21,750 nucleotides of DNA from JALHST01 sp038316335. Its GTDB lineage: Bacteria; Bacteroidota; Bacteroidia; Flavobacteriales; Flavobacteriaceae. Where the stretch lies: positions 1 to 21,750 of the forward strand of contig JBBQAM010000062.1 in assembly GCA_038316335.1 (NCBI GenBank). The letters run 5' to 3'. Below, piece after piece: positions 8,206 to 16,592 of this stretch (position 1 is its first letter; every line of letters starts with the position of its first letter). The notes below the pieces were generated by a model. It saw nothing but the letters and a program-made list of their open reading frames with translations. It made no database searches and was not told where the DNA came from. Made by a program: the position numbers and the translations under genes.

Positions 8206-8222
8206 GCTGTACTAGTACAGCT
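8205..8222. promoter_or_regulatory. Perfect 18-bp palindrome (putative operator) at the sulfatase start
   Basis: AGCTGTACTAGTACAGCT is a perfect palindrome that begins at the last base of the -7 element and ends 5 nt before the sulfatase ATG. The position, over the predicted transcription start, is that expected of a repressor operator. As RNA it could also form a hairpin that hides the start region. No binding protein can be named. Confidence 0.55.
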
Positions 8223-8227
8223 TAAAT

Positions 8228-9868
8228 ATGAAAACACCCCTAGTAACCCCAAGTACGGTGTTCCTTCTTTTTATGTTCCTGTTTTTTTCCTGTTCTGAAA
8301 AAAAAGCAGGGGATACCGAGCACCAAGAAATCACCCAGCCCAATATCATCTGGTTGGTTGCAGAAGATCAGTCGCCCGAATTTTTCCCGATGTATGGCAA
8401 TGCGACGATTGCTTTGCCCAATTTAGAGGCTTTGGCACGGGATGGGGTGGTTTTCGACAATGCATTTTCGCCGGTTCCCGTATGTGCCCCAGCTAGAAGC
8501 GCTATCATAACCGGGATGTATCCCACAACTTTGGGTACCCATAATATGCGCACCTACAATGCCTATAACGAGCAGAATCAACCAGAGATAGGCATTCCGA
8601 GTTATTCGCCCATAGTGCCCCAAGGAGTAAAAATGTTTACCGAATACCTCCGGAAGAAAGGCTATTACTGTGCTAACGGCCCCAAAGAGGATTATAATTT
8701 CAAAAAGACCGATGCCGCTTGGGATGAAAGCAGCAAAGACCGACACTGGCGAAAGCGGAAAAACGGACAACCATTTTTTACGGTTTTTAATTTTGCGGTT
8801 TGCCACGAGTCACAAGTGTGGGCCCGAGGGAACGATTCGTTGTATGTGGATCCTTCACAGGTTCCAGTGCCCCCATATTTTCCGGATACTCCAATTATTC
8901 GCCATGATCTGGCGGTGAATTATAGCAACTTAAAACGGCTGGATGATCAGATCGGGCAGCTCATTCGACAGTTAAAGGAAGACGGACTCTACGAGAACAG
9001 TATTATCTTCTTTTACGGGGATCATGGCGGACCTTTTCCCAGATACAAAAGGGCCTTGTATGATACGGGGGTAAAAGTACCCATGATCATTAAATTCGCC
9101 AATAATAGAAATGCAGGAAGTAGGGATGATCAATTAATTAGTTTTATTGACTTGGCGCCTACCGTGCTATCCCTCGCAGGCATCGAACCACCTAAGGTGA
9201 TGCAAGGACACGCCTTGTTCGGAACCTTTGAAGTGGCCCATAAACCTAAGTATACGTTTCACTCGACAGATCGTTTCGACGAATTGTACGATCGATTGCG
9301 GGCAGTTCGTTCAAAAAGGTACAAGTATATTAAAAGTTTTGATACGACTATTTCCCATGCAATGCCGATTGCCTATCGGGAACAGATGCCGATGATGCAA
9401 GAATTGCGAAAATTATACGCGACGGGTCGACTGAACAAAGAACAGGCGCAATGGTTGGCACCAACAAAACCCGCAGAAGAACTCTACGATGTACAAAACG
9501 ACCCTTATGAACTGCAAAATCTGGTCAATAGGCCTGAACTTCAGGATACCCTATTTCTTTTAAGAAAACTATTGAACGAATGGCTGGTTACGTCCGAAGA
9601 TCTTGGTCGATACCCTGAAAAAGAGTTGGTGGCCAAATGGTTGCCCAATGGAGAGCAACTTCGTCTACCCCCTTTGGAAATGGAAGATAAAGAAGATGGC
9701 ATATATTTAATCTCAAAACTGCCCGATGCCACCATAATCTGGAAACAAGCGCAGGATACGATTTGGAAAATATATAGTAAACCGTTGCCTCTCGGAACTT
9801 TTTTTGAGGCCAAAACAGTAAGAATCGGGTACCGGGATAGTGAGGAATTGAAGTTTGATTCGAATTAG
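8228..9868 (+). CDS. Lipoprotein sulfatase (type I, formylglycine)
   Basis: A 546-residue alkaline-phosphatase-fold sulfatase. The signal peptide ends in a lipobox FFSC (Cys22), so it is probably a membrane-anchored lipoprotein. The sulfatase signature CAPARSAIITG starts at Cys86 (C-x-P-x-R), the residue converted to formylglycine. The first metal-binding acidic pair reads AED (45-47) instead of the usual DD, as in several sulfamidase-like sulfatases. YGDHGGPFPRYK supplies the second Asp/His metal and catalytic site, and LYDVQNDPYELQNL is the typical C-terminal closing motif. The family hydrolyses sulfate esters, or N-sulfate in sulfamidases; the substrate is unknown. It has its own promoter and a palindrome at its start. 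The SulP transporter follows after a 90-nt gap. The maturation enzyme is not in the window. Confidence 0.92.
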   Translation: MKTPLVTPSTVFLLFMFLFFSCSEKKAGDTEHQEITQPNIIWLVAEDQSPEFFPMYGNATIALPNLEALARDGVVFDNAFSPVPVCAPARSAIITGMYPTTLGTHNMRTYNAYNEQNQPEIGIPSYSPIVPQGVKMFTEYLRKKGYYCANGPKEDYNFKKTDAAWDESSKDRHWRKRKNGQPFFTVFNFAVCHESQVWARGNDSLYVDPSQVPVPPYFPDTPIIRHDLAVNYSNLKRLDDQIGQLIRQLKEDGLYENSIIFFYGDHGGPFPRYKRALYDTGVKVPMIIKFANNRNAGSRDDQLISFIDLAPTVLSLAGIEPPKVMQGHALFGTFEVAHKPKYTFHSTDRFDELYDRLRAVRSKRYKYIKSFDTTISHAMPIAYREQMPMMQELRKLYATGRLNKEQAQWLAPTKPAEELYDVQNDPYELQNLVNRPELQDTLFLLRKLLNEWLVTSEDLGRYPEKELVAKWLPNGEQLRLPPLEMEDKEDGIYLISKLPDATIIWKQAQDTIWKIYSKPLPLGTFFEAKTVRIGYRDSEELKFDSN

Positions 9869-9958
9869 CGTTTGATAGGGTTTCTTTATGTTAGAACAAT
9901 TGCCTGTATAACCCATATAGGTGAATACATCATTTGAACACAATTATAAGTAGCCTAT

Positions 9959-11626
9959 ATGAATACGGAGTTTGTTCCAAAATTATTTTCGGTTTTAAAG
10001 GAAGGAATCAGCGGCAAGCAGCTGCGAAAGGAAATTATCTCCGGTTTAATTGTCGGAATCGTAGCACTGCCATTGGCCATCGCCTTTGCTATTGCTTCAG
10101 GTGTATCTCCTGAAAAAGGGTTGATTACGGCAATTGTTGCAGGGATCATAATTTCCGTTTTTGGGGGGAGTCGGGTGCAAATAGGTGGCCCCACAGGCGC
10201 TTTTATAGTCATTGTTTATGGGATTGTTCAGCAATATGGTATGAACGGGTTGACGATAGCCACTTTTATGGCAGGGTTTATAATGATTGGTTTTGGCCTT
10301 GCCCGTCTGGGTAATTTGTTAAAATTTATTCCGTATTCCCTGATCGTAGGTTTCACAAGTGGCATAGCCTTGATCATTTTTTCATCTCAGATAAATGCAT
10401 TTTTTGGGCTGCACATCGCAAAAGTACCTGCTGATTTCATTGAAAAATGGAAATTGTACATCCAATCGGCCGCCAATCTGAATCTCTATGCCATCACAAT
10501 GAGCATATTTACGGTACTTACGATTGTTTATTTCCCGAAAATCACGAATAAGGTTCCAGGTTCGCTAGTCGCAATACTGATTTCGACGATACTGGTTGCA
10601 GTATATGCAATCCCGGTCGATACCATCGCGAGTAATTTTGGCGAGATCCCCAATCATTTAAGCCTTCCGGTCTTTCCACAAGTCGATTATCAAACGGTCA
10701 AGTCACTCTTGCAACCTGCCTTGGCAATCGCCTTGTTGGGATCTATCGAATCCCTGTTATCAGCGGTCGTTTCAGATGGGATGATCGGGGGCAAACACCG
10801 CTCTAATATTGAATTAATCGCGCAAGGTGGTGCCAATATCGCATCTTCGATTTTTGGAGGTCTACCTGCAACGGGTGCTATCGCGCGAACGGCTACGAAT
10901 GTGAAAAACGGTGGACGAACGCCCTTGGCCGGAATTGTCCATGCCTTGGTCTTATTATCGATTATGTTGCTTTTTGGTCGGTATGCAAAACTAATACCCA
11001 TGCCCTGTCTTGCAGGAATACTGGTGGTTGTAGCTTACAATATGAGTGAATGGCGACAGTTCAAATCGCTGCTGAAAGGAAACAGAATCGATACGATCAT
11101 CCTGCTTACTACGTTTCTACTTACCGTAATCTTTGATCTTGTAATTGCCATTGAGGTTGGCATTGTGCTTTCTAGCCTGTTGTTTATGAAGCGGATGAGT
11201 GAATCGGTAAATATAGAGGCTATTACACATGACCAAATACACAGTGAGGATTTATTTGATGAAGAACTCAAGGAATTGCCCAAGGATGTTTTGCTCTATG
11301 AAATCAACGGGCCCTTATTTTTCGGAGCGGCAAGGCAATTTCAAGAAACAATACTAGCTGCCAATATGAAACCGAAAGCAGTTATTATTCGCATGCGGTA
11401 TGTACCCTTGATCGATGCGACGGGCTTTCAGAGTTTAAAGGAAATCATTAAATCATATAACTCCAGAAATATTCATGTGATTCTGTCTGGAGTAGGCGAA
11501 AGGCTGCTCTTAGACTTTGAAAAAAACGGTTTATTCTCGGTATTGTCAAAAGATTTTATATTTGAAGACATAAATCACGCGATTAAAAAATCAAAGGAGC
11601 ATCGTTCTGAAATTCAACCGAAATGA
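9959..11626 (+). CDS. SulP family inorganic anion transporter with STAS domain
   Basis: A 555-residue inner-membrane transporter. Residues ~26-410 are a series of hydrophobic segments with the SulP signatures RVQIGGPTGAF (72-82), LLGSIESLLSAVVSD (259-273) and GGLPATGAIART (300-311). Residues ~443-545 form a cytoplasmic STAS domain with IDATG at 485-489. Family members carry sulfate, bicarbonate or other anions; sulfate cannot be told from bicarbonate by these motifs. The sulfatase gene 90 nt upstream on the same strand favours sulfate as substrate, but that is context only. No terminator is visible between the two, so the promoter at 8176 may serve both. The STAS domain may be regulated by phosphorylation or partners, which cannot be judged here. 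Confidence 0.93.
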   Translation: MNTEFVPKLFSVLKEGISGKQLRKEIISGLIVGIVALPLAIAFAIASGVSPEKGLITAIVAGIIISVFGGSRVQIGGPTGAFIVIVYGIVQQYGMNGLTIATFMAGFIMIGFGLARLGNLLKFIPYSLIVGFTSGIALIIFSSQINAFFGLHIAKVPADFIEKWKLYIQSAANLNLYAITMSIFTVLTIVYFPKITNKVPGSLVAILISTILVAVYAIPVDTIASNFGEIPNHLSLPVFPQVDYQTVKSLLQPALAIALLGSIESLLSAVVSDGMIGGKHRSNIELIAQGGANIASSIFGGLPATGAIARTATNVKNGGRTPLAGIVHALVLLSIMLLFGRYAKLIPMPCLAGILVVVAYNMSEWRQFKSLLKGNRIDTIILLTTFLLTVIFDLVIAIEVGIVLSSLLFMKRMSESVNIEAITHDQIHSEDLFDEELKELPKDVLLYEINGPLFFGAARQFQETILAANMKPKAVIIRMRYVPLIDATGFQSLKEIIKSYNSRNIHVILSGVGERLLLDFEKNGLFSVLSKDFIFEDINHAIKKSKEHRSEIQPK

Positions 11627-11697
11627 GCAATACACCATCCTTTACCAAGCATTCGCTTTCTACTTTGAGCCGTAAGCTTTATCCAATAAAATAAAAA

Positions 11698-12978
11698 ATG
11701 AAAAAAATACTGCTTGTTTCCTATGTAATGCTTCAGTTTTCGCTGCTACTTACGGCACAAAGCCAAACTGCAATTATTTGTGGCCGGCTAATAACCGGTA
11801 ACGATAACGAGATACTCTCGAAGGCGGTAATTTTTGTAGAAGGGGAAAAAATCATTGCACTTGGGACCGAAAATTCAATACGGCCCGAACATATCGTAAT
11901 CGACTTGTCGGAATATACTGTTTTACCAGGGCTAATAGATGCGCACGTACATCCCCTAATTTATGGGGATGATTATCAGACGAATCATTTAAAGGGGTCC
12001 TCTGCATTTAACGCGTTACGCGGTTTGAAGACGGTTCAGAACTGGCTTTCGGAAGGATGGACAACCCTAAGGATCGCTGGGGATGCCGATACGCAGTATG
12101 CCGTTTTTGAAATTAGGGATGCGATCAATAAGGGCCTTTTCGATGGGCCGCGAATTTTTGGTGCGGGCCATTACCTTTCGGTAACGGGAGGCGGTGGCGA
12201 TATAAATTATCTTTCGCCAGAACAGCAGGTCATAGCCGATGGCCTCGTAGTCGATGGTCCGGATGAAATTCTAAAAGCGGTAAGAAATGAAATAAAATAT
12301 GGAAGCGATTGGATAAAAATTTTAGTTACAGGGGCATTTATGTCGGTAGGGGATAACCCTCAAAATGTCCATTTTAGTGATGCCGAAATACGAACGGCCG
12401 TTGAAGAGGCGCAGCGCAGGGGCGTGCCGGTCATGGCACATGCCCACGCTACCGAAGGTATAAACAAAGCCATCGAATTGGGGGTACGCTCAATAGAGCA
12501 CGGCACTTTTTTAAATGATAAAAGCATAGACTTGTTTTTGAAATATGACGTGTATCTTATCCCAACCCTTGCCGTCGGGGCATACTCGCTAGAAACATGG
12601 GAAAATAGTGAGGCACAGGCAAAAAATATCGCCCTGACTAAAAAATATCGGGCATCTTCCTTGGCCATGTTGGAAAAGGCCTTCAAAAGAGGCGTTAAAA
12701 TAGGTGTTGGCTCCGATAATGTTGGTTTTCCACCCAATTTTGCAGCCAGGGAATTCGGGGAACTCGTAAAATTGGGAATGTCTCCCATGCAGGCGATTCA
12801 AGCGGGTACGAAAGTGAATGCCGTACTGTTGATGAAGGAAGCTGAAATCGGGAGTATTGAAGTCGGGAAGTTCGCCGATATTATCGCTACGAAAATGAAT
12901 CCGCTTGAAGACATTTCCGAATTGACGCGGGTGAAATTCGTAATGAAAGGCGGCAAAGTGGTCAAAGCTATTGAATAG
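11698..12978 (+). CDS. Secreted amidohydrolase (imidazolonepropionase/Xaa-Pro-dipeptidase-like)
   Basis: A 426-residue metal-dependent amidohydrolase with a Sec signal peptide (MKKILLVSYVM..., cleavage near LLTA/Q, residue 20). The metal-site residues are all present: HVH (83-85) after PGLIDA, Lys207 in DWIKILVTG (probably carbamylated), His248 in VMAHAHA, His268 in SIEHGT, and Asp340 in GVGSDN. This set matches the subgroup that includes exported Xaa-Arg/Xaa-Lys dipeptidases and prolidase-like enzymes, so hydrolysis of a dipeptide or a cyclic amide is likely, in the periplasm. It lies 71 nt after the SulP gene on the same strand and might be co-transcribed, but shares no obvious function with it. 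The precise substrate is not predictable. Confidence 0.87.
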   Translation: MKKILLVSYVMLQFSLLLTAQSQTAIICGRLITGNDNEILSKAVIFVEGEKIIALGTENSIRPEHIVIDLSEYTVLPGLIDAHVHPLIYGDDYQTNHLKGSSAFNALRGLKTVQNWLSEGWTTLRIAGDADTQYAVFEIRDAINKGLFDGPRIFGAGHYLSVTGGGGDINYLSPEQQVIADGLVVDGPDEILKAVRNEIKYGSDWIKILVTGAFMSVGDNPQNVHFSDAEIRTAVEEAQRRGVPVMAHAHATEGINKAIELGVRSIEHGTFLNDKSIDLFLKYDVYLIPTLAVGAYSLETWENSEAQAKNIALTKKYRASSLAMLEKAFKRGVKIGVGSDNVGFPPNFAAREFGELVKLGMSPMQAIQAGTKVNAVLLMKEAEIGSIEVGKFADIIATKMNPLEDISELTRVKFVMKGGKVVKAIE

Positions 12979-13202
12979 ACTAGGAATACCATATAAGATA
13001 GAAAGAAGGAATAACTATTTTAATATGTATCTTGAGATATGATTCCGATCGAATGGCCATTCCCGAGGAAAACCGATTTTCAAATGGCTGTACTCTTGAT
13101 GGTGATTAAGCGTACGTCTTCGGTTACGAAAATATGCTACAGCATAGCTTCAATAGATTGCGATTCATATCATTGTGAAATGAAGACAAAAAAGTAATAA
13201 GG

Positions 13203-14114
13203 ATGAACAAAATTCTGAAAGTAGCGGCAGCTCAACTTTCCCCACTATTTTTTAATAAAGAAAAGACGGTTGATAAGGCATGTGTTGCGATTTTGGAGGC
13301 TGGTAAAAAAGGGGCTGATCTCATCGTTTTTCCTGAGGCGTTTATTTCTGGTTACCCAGATTGGGTGTGGTTGATACCCAATAGTAAGACGGCCGTCTTA
13401 AACGAACTTTATATCAAACTAGTGGAGAATGCCGTGACGGTTCCTGGAAAAACAATCGACAGACTTTGCAAAACTGCTAAATCAGCGGGCATTAATGTCG
13501 TTATGGGCGTAAATGAACGCAATTCGGAGTTGAGTGGATCTAGCCTCTACAACAGCCTATTGTTTATTGATCAAAATGGCGTGCTGATGGGCAAACACCG
13601 CAAGCTAATTCCCACGGGAGGAGAGCGACTCATATGGGCGCAAGGTGATGGAAGTACACTTCGGTCTTATAAAACATCCGCAGGTATGATTGCCGGACTA
13701 ATTTGCTGGGAAAACTATATGCCCTTGGCCAGGAATGCCATTTACCAAAGCGGTGCCCAAATACTAGTAACCCCAACCTGGGACAAAAGTGCCAATTGGT
13801 TACAATCGATGCAACACATTGCTAGGGAAGGAGGCCTATTTGTAATTAGCACCTGCATGGCACTTCGCATGGATAATATTCCTGATGAATACCATTTTAA
13901 ACAACTTTACCCAAAAGGCAGGCAATGGATTAATACGGGCAATAGCTGTATCATAGCTCCTAATGGCGAGATTTTGGCAGGTCCGCTCGAGGCCGAAGAA
14001 GCCATATTATATGCCGAAATCGATCTTCAGAAAATTATAGCAGCCAAGCGCATGTTTGATGTAGTGGGCCATTATTCAAGACCTGATGTTTTTTCGTTTG
14101 GCCTGAAGAATTAA
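13203..14114 (+). CDS. Nitrilase-family carbon-nitrogen hydrolase
   Basis: A 303-residue cytoplasmic enzyme of the CN-hydrolase superfamily. The catalytic triad is readable: Glu45 in VFPEAFISGYP, Lys134 in GKHRKLIPT, and Cys168 in LICWENYMPLAR. The extended signature around the cysteine (CWEN-x-MPLAR) is that of true nitrilases, aliphatic or aryl, and cyanide-degrading relatives rather than amidases or N-carbamoyl hydrolases. The length is slightly shorter than most nitrilases (~310-350), lacking much of the C-terminal tail used in spiral assembly. It would convert a nitrile to an acid and ammonia. No signal peptide is seen. The preceding 224-nt gap contains only a weak short frame and a small inverted repeat. 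It does not appear to be in an operon with the CotH gene, which is 232 nt downstream. Confidence 0.9.
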   Translation: MNKILKVAAAQLSPLFFNKEKTVDKACVAILEAGKKGADLIVFPEAFISGYPDWVWLIPNSKTAVLNELYIKLVENAVTVPGKTIDRLCKTAKSAGINVVMGVNERNSELSGSSLYNSLLFIDQNGVLMGKHRKLIPTGGERLIWAQGDGSTLRSYKTSAGMIAGLICWENYMPLARNAIYQSGAQILVTPTWDKSANWLQSMQHIAREGGLFVISTCMALRMDNIPDEYHFKQLYPKGRQWINTGNSCIIAPNGEILAGPLEAEEAILYAEIDLQKIIAAKRMFDVVGHYSRPDVFSFGLKN

Positions 14115-14346
14115 AATTTATTGTAAAAACCAATTGAGCGCTTAAAATTTTGACAAGGTATTATTTACTGCGACCGATGATACTATGGTGTATTTCATTT
14201 CCACATAATCTTAGTTTTTTATTCTCTCATGATTAGGTTAGCTACCTTCGCAATTAAAAACATATTAATAAATTCATTATTTTTAGATAAATGGATTTAT
14301 TTCGACCTCAATCAGTTGAAACCAAAAGCCGTCCAACCACTGGCCC
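14115..14346. promoter_or_regulatory. AT-rich intergenic region with a possible promoter for the CotH-like gene
   Basis: No gene is seen in this 232-base stretch. TACCTTCG at 14243-14250 is one base away from the Bacteroidota -7 element TAnnTTTG and is followed by an A/T-rich leader, so it is the best promoter candidate for the CotH-like gene. A convincing TTG at the right distance upstream is missing. Confidence 0.25.
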
Positions 14347-15588
14347 ATGTTGCAATTCTATCTAAAATTCAGGCAGTTACTTCTTAAAATGTCCCGTAAG
14401 GGCGCGTATCGAATAGTTGCAAAAGGTTCGATTTTCTGGGTACTACCGGCCATCCTTCTGAATCTTCAAATCGTTGCCCAGACAAAGCAAGAAGCAAAGG
14501 AAGGAATCGACATTTTTCCGGAAATACGGATCACAATGCCAGAACACCAGTTTTTATATTTAAAGAAACAAAAGGGCAGCAAATTAAACTTTAAGAATGC
14601 CCAAATGACCTATAATGGGGTTCCCACCAAATTAAACGACCTACATCTAAGAGGAAAAAGTACCTTACAGTATCTGCGAAAATCATTTTCAGTAGGTCTT
14701 GCCGATACGCTCCAAGTAACCTTTGATGGACAACATGGGGGCATCAAAAAATTCGACTTGCTAAACTTGGCAATGGACAGAAACCTGTGGCATAACCGTT
14801 GGTCTTTTTTATTGCTTTCACGAATGGGACTTTTTCCGCCCTTGAATTCATATTGTACGCTATGGATCAACGATCAGCTCCAAGGTGTCTATTTGCTCGT
14901 TGAAAAACCACAGTCGGCCATGGCCAAATTAAATAGTCCGTTTATGATCAGGCGCGGCGCTGATCACAAAATTGATCAGGAATATGTGCAGACCAAGTCG
15001 AAAGACTCGGTGAAGCGATATCGAAAAATGTACCATGCCCTTTATGATGTGACCCGATTAAAAGATGTAGCCTTGTACCAACATTTGCAGAATTCGATGA
15101 ATATAGAGGCCTATTTTGAATGGATGGGCTTCAATTACTTTGTGAAAAACGGAGACTATTCGGATGAACTTTTTTTGTATATCGATCCAAATTCAAGACA
15201 ATTCAAAGTAATGGCCTGGGATTATGACGATCTTTTGATGGACTATCCGCATGAAGGGAAGGAGGCCCGATATCAACTTTTGAAAGATCGCATGATATTT
15301 TCGTTGGAAGATGACCTGGATAAGACGATTGCAACCGATGACTATGTGTATGAACGCTATCGGCAAGTACTCACGACCCTGTTACAAAATATAGATGAAA
15401 ACCTATTGGATACAGCGGCCCACCAGGTGCTTGGAGAACTGCAAATACTTGGCAAAGATCCAACTATTGGAGAAATTACCCGCTATCTGGATCGGGACCC
15501 ATTTTTAATCGAATCGGCAGCCCATGACATAGAGAACACTACGAATTTTTTGAAAATGCGCAGAACCGTACTCTTAAAACAACTTTAA
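14347..15588 (+). CDS. CotH-family (atypical kinase-like) secreted protein
   Basis: A 413-residue protein, or 399 if it starts at Met15 (14389), which follows an A-rich stretch and gives a more normal signal peptide (MSRKGAYR..., hydrophobic to about residue 45). It is therefore exported. CotH-fold motifs appear in order: LHLRGKSTLQYLRKSF (99-114), with RGKST and Lys112; LLNLAMDRNLWHNR (138-151); GVYLLVEKP (180-188); and VMAWDYDDLLMD (288-299), whose WDYD acidic group is the metal site of this family. Bacillus CotH phosphorylates spore-coat proteins, and related proteins occur in many non-sporulating bacteria, where the targets are mostly unknown. A secreted kinase would need extracytoplasmic ATP or another donor, so the function remains open. 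No neighbour suggests a substrate. Confidence 0.82.
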   Translation: MLQFYLKFRQLLLKMSRKGAYRIVAKGSIFWVLPAILLNLQIVAQTKQEAKEGIDIFPEIRITMPEHQFLYLKKQKGSKLNFKNAQMTYNGVPTKLNDLHLRGKSTLQYLRKSFSVGLADTLQVTFDGQHGGIKKFDLLNLAMDRNLWHNRWSFLLLSRMGLFPPLNSYCTLWINDQLQGVYLLVEKPQSAMAKLNSPFMIRRGADHKIDQEYVQTKSKDSVKRYRKMYHALYDVTRLKDVALYQHLQNSMNIEAYFEWMGFNYFVKNGDYSDELFLYIDPNSRQFKVMAWDYDDLLMDYPHEGKEARYQLLKDRMIFSLEDDLDKTIATDDYVYERYRQVLTTLLQNIDENLLDTAAHQVLGELQILGKDPTIGEITRYLDRDPFLIESAAHDIENTTNFLKMRRTVLLKQL

Positions 15589-15780
15589 GTTTGTGTTGTT
15601 TCCTTGATGTTGACAATGGTTAAAATGTGGGTCGATTCTTATTCCACCGTATTGGGCGTTGATAAATTGGTTGAAAACCTGCTATACCTGATAATACACG
15701 CCTATTTTTTTTATTTTTACTACATGTATTTGTGTAACTTCTATTAATTCATAATCAACGAAAACCAAAAGACTACAACC

Positions 15781-16536
15781 ATGGAAAACGAGAAAACACC
15801 AAAAAAGATAACCAAAATCGCCCCGGAGGCATCTTCAACCCCTGAAACGACTACGCCAAAAGCCTTTGTGGCAAGCGATGAAAGCAAGGGAAAGGCGAAA
15901 ACGTTTCGCCTCTTGGCCATTATTTCCTGGATTGTCGCCATTGGCGTCGAGGTTTTGGCCATTATGCAATTGAAGGCCGTGCCGGCCAACATGAATTGGC
16001 TCATTGGCCTGATCGTGATCGATTTGATCTTTGCCATCATAGGATCTGTTCTGTGGAAAAAATCGAACCGCTTGGATCCAGCCTCCGAAAAAGACAAGGT
16101 CAAATTTTTTATTCAAAACCAATTGGGTTTGATCATATCGATCATTGCCTTTTTGCCTCTGGTAATCCTTATTTTTACCGATAAAAATTTAAGTGGAAAG
16201 CAAAAAGGGCTCGTAGGTTCGATTGCTACCGTGGCGCTGCTTATTGCGGGAGTCGTGGGTACCGATTTTAATCCCCCTTCCCAAGAAAAATATGCCGAAC
16301 AGACCGAGCAGGTTGAAGTGCTTATGGATGGCGTCAACCATGTGTATTGGACTAAATCAGGGAAAAGTTATCACCTCTATTCCGATTGCTCTTATATCAA
16401 TTCGGCCCGAACCAGTGAAATATTTGAAGGAACCGTCGCCCAGGCAAGGGAATTGAAGAACATAACCGATCTCTGCGATCGCTGTGAAGGCAGAAGAGTC
16501 AAGGAAAAGGCAGGAGAAAACGAGACACCTCAATAA
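15781..16536 (+). CDS. Four-helix membrane protein with C-terminal His/Cys (putative Zn) motif
   Basis: A 251-residue protein of no recognised family as a whole. Residues 1-42 are a charged, Thr/Pro/Lys-rich tail; transmembrane segments are at about 43-65, 72-92, 114-133 and 143-161. With Lys/Arg-rich flanks before helix 1 and between helices 2 and 3, both termini should face the cytoplasm. The tail holds VYWTKSGKSYHLYSDCSYI with His198 and Cys203, then LCDRCEG with Cys232 and Cys235. This matches a small motif (TGxxYHxxxCxYL...CxxC) found at the ends of some nucleases and secreted proteins and thought to bind zinc. The gene stands alone between the CotH-like gene and a hairpin shared with the convergent sulfatase. 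The 192-nt upstream region has T-rich promoter-like stretches but no clear consensus. The function is unknown; a sensor or membrane stress role is only a guess. Confidence 0.78.
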   Translation: MENEKTPKKITKIAPEASSTPETTTPKAFVASDESKGKAKTFRLLAIISWIVAIGVEVLAIMQLKAVPANMNWLIGLIVIDLIFAIIGSVLWKKSNRLDPASEKDKVKFFIQNQLGLIISIIAFLPLVILIFTDKNLSGKQKGLVGSIATVALLIAGVVGTDFNPPSQEKYAEQTEQVEVLMDGVNHVYWTKSGKSYHLYSDCSYINSARTSEIFEGTVAQARELKNITDLCDRCEGRRVKEKAGENETPQ

Positions 16537-16541
16537 AGCGG

Positions 16542-16581
16542 ACGTATTGATAAGAGGATTAGCATCCTCAAAACAATACGT
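16542..16581. terminator. Two-step hairpin between convergent genes (possible bidirectional terminator)
   Basis: ACGTATTG (16542-16549) pairs with CAATACGT (16574-16581), and inside it GAGGAT (16554-16559) pairs with ATCCTC (16564-16569) around a TAGC loop, with a 4x4 internal loop between the two stems. It starts 5 nt after the stop of the membrane protein gene and ends 11 nt before the stop of the convergent sulfatase. It lacks a clear T tract on either side, so the terminator call is moderate. Confidence 0.5.
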
Positions 16582-16592
16582 GAACGGGGCGC

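Noticed and set aside
13039..13197. A 52-codon open frame (ATG to TAA) just upstream of the nitrilase gene, with a small inverted repeat TATGCT-AC-AGCATA at 13133-13146 inside it.
   Set aside because: The composition is not protein-like, no domain or start signal is seen, and it ends 5 nt before the nitrilase ATG as part of the leader. It is more likely non-coding, and the 6-bp repeat alone is weak.
12979..13202. Relic of a transposase or other pseudogene in the gap after the amidohydrolase.
   Set aside because: No stretch in any frame showed recognisable protein motifs.
14134..14145. Near-palindrome TTGAGCGCTTAA after the nitrilase stop.
   Set aside because: It has one mismatch, no loop and no T tract, so it does not qualify as a terminator or a clear operator.
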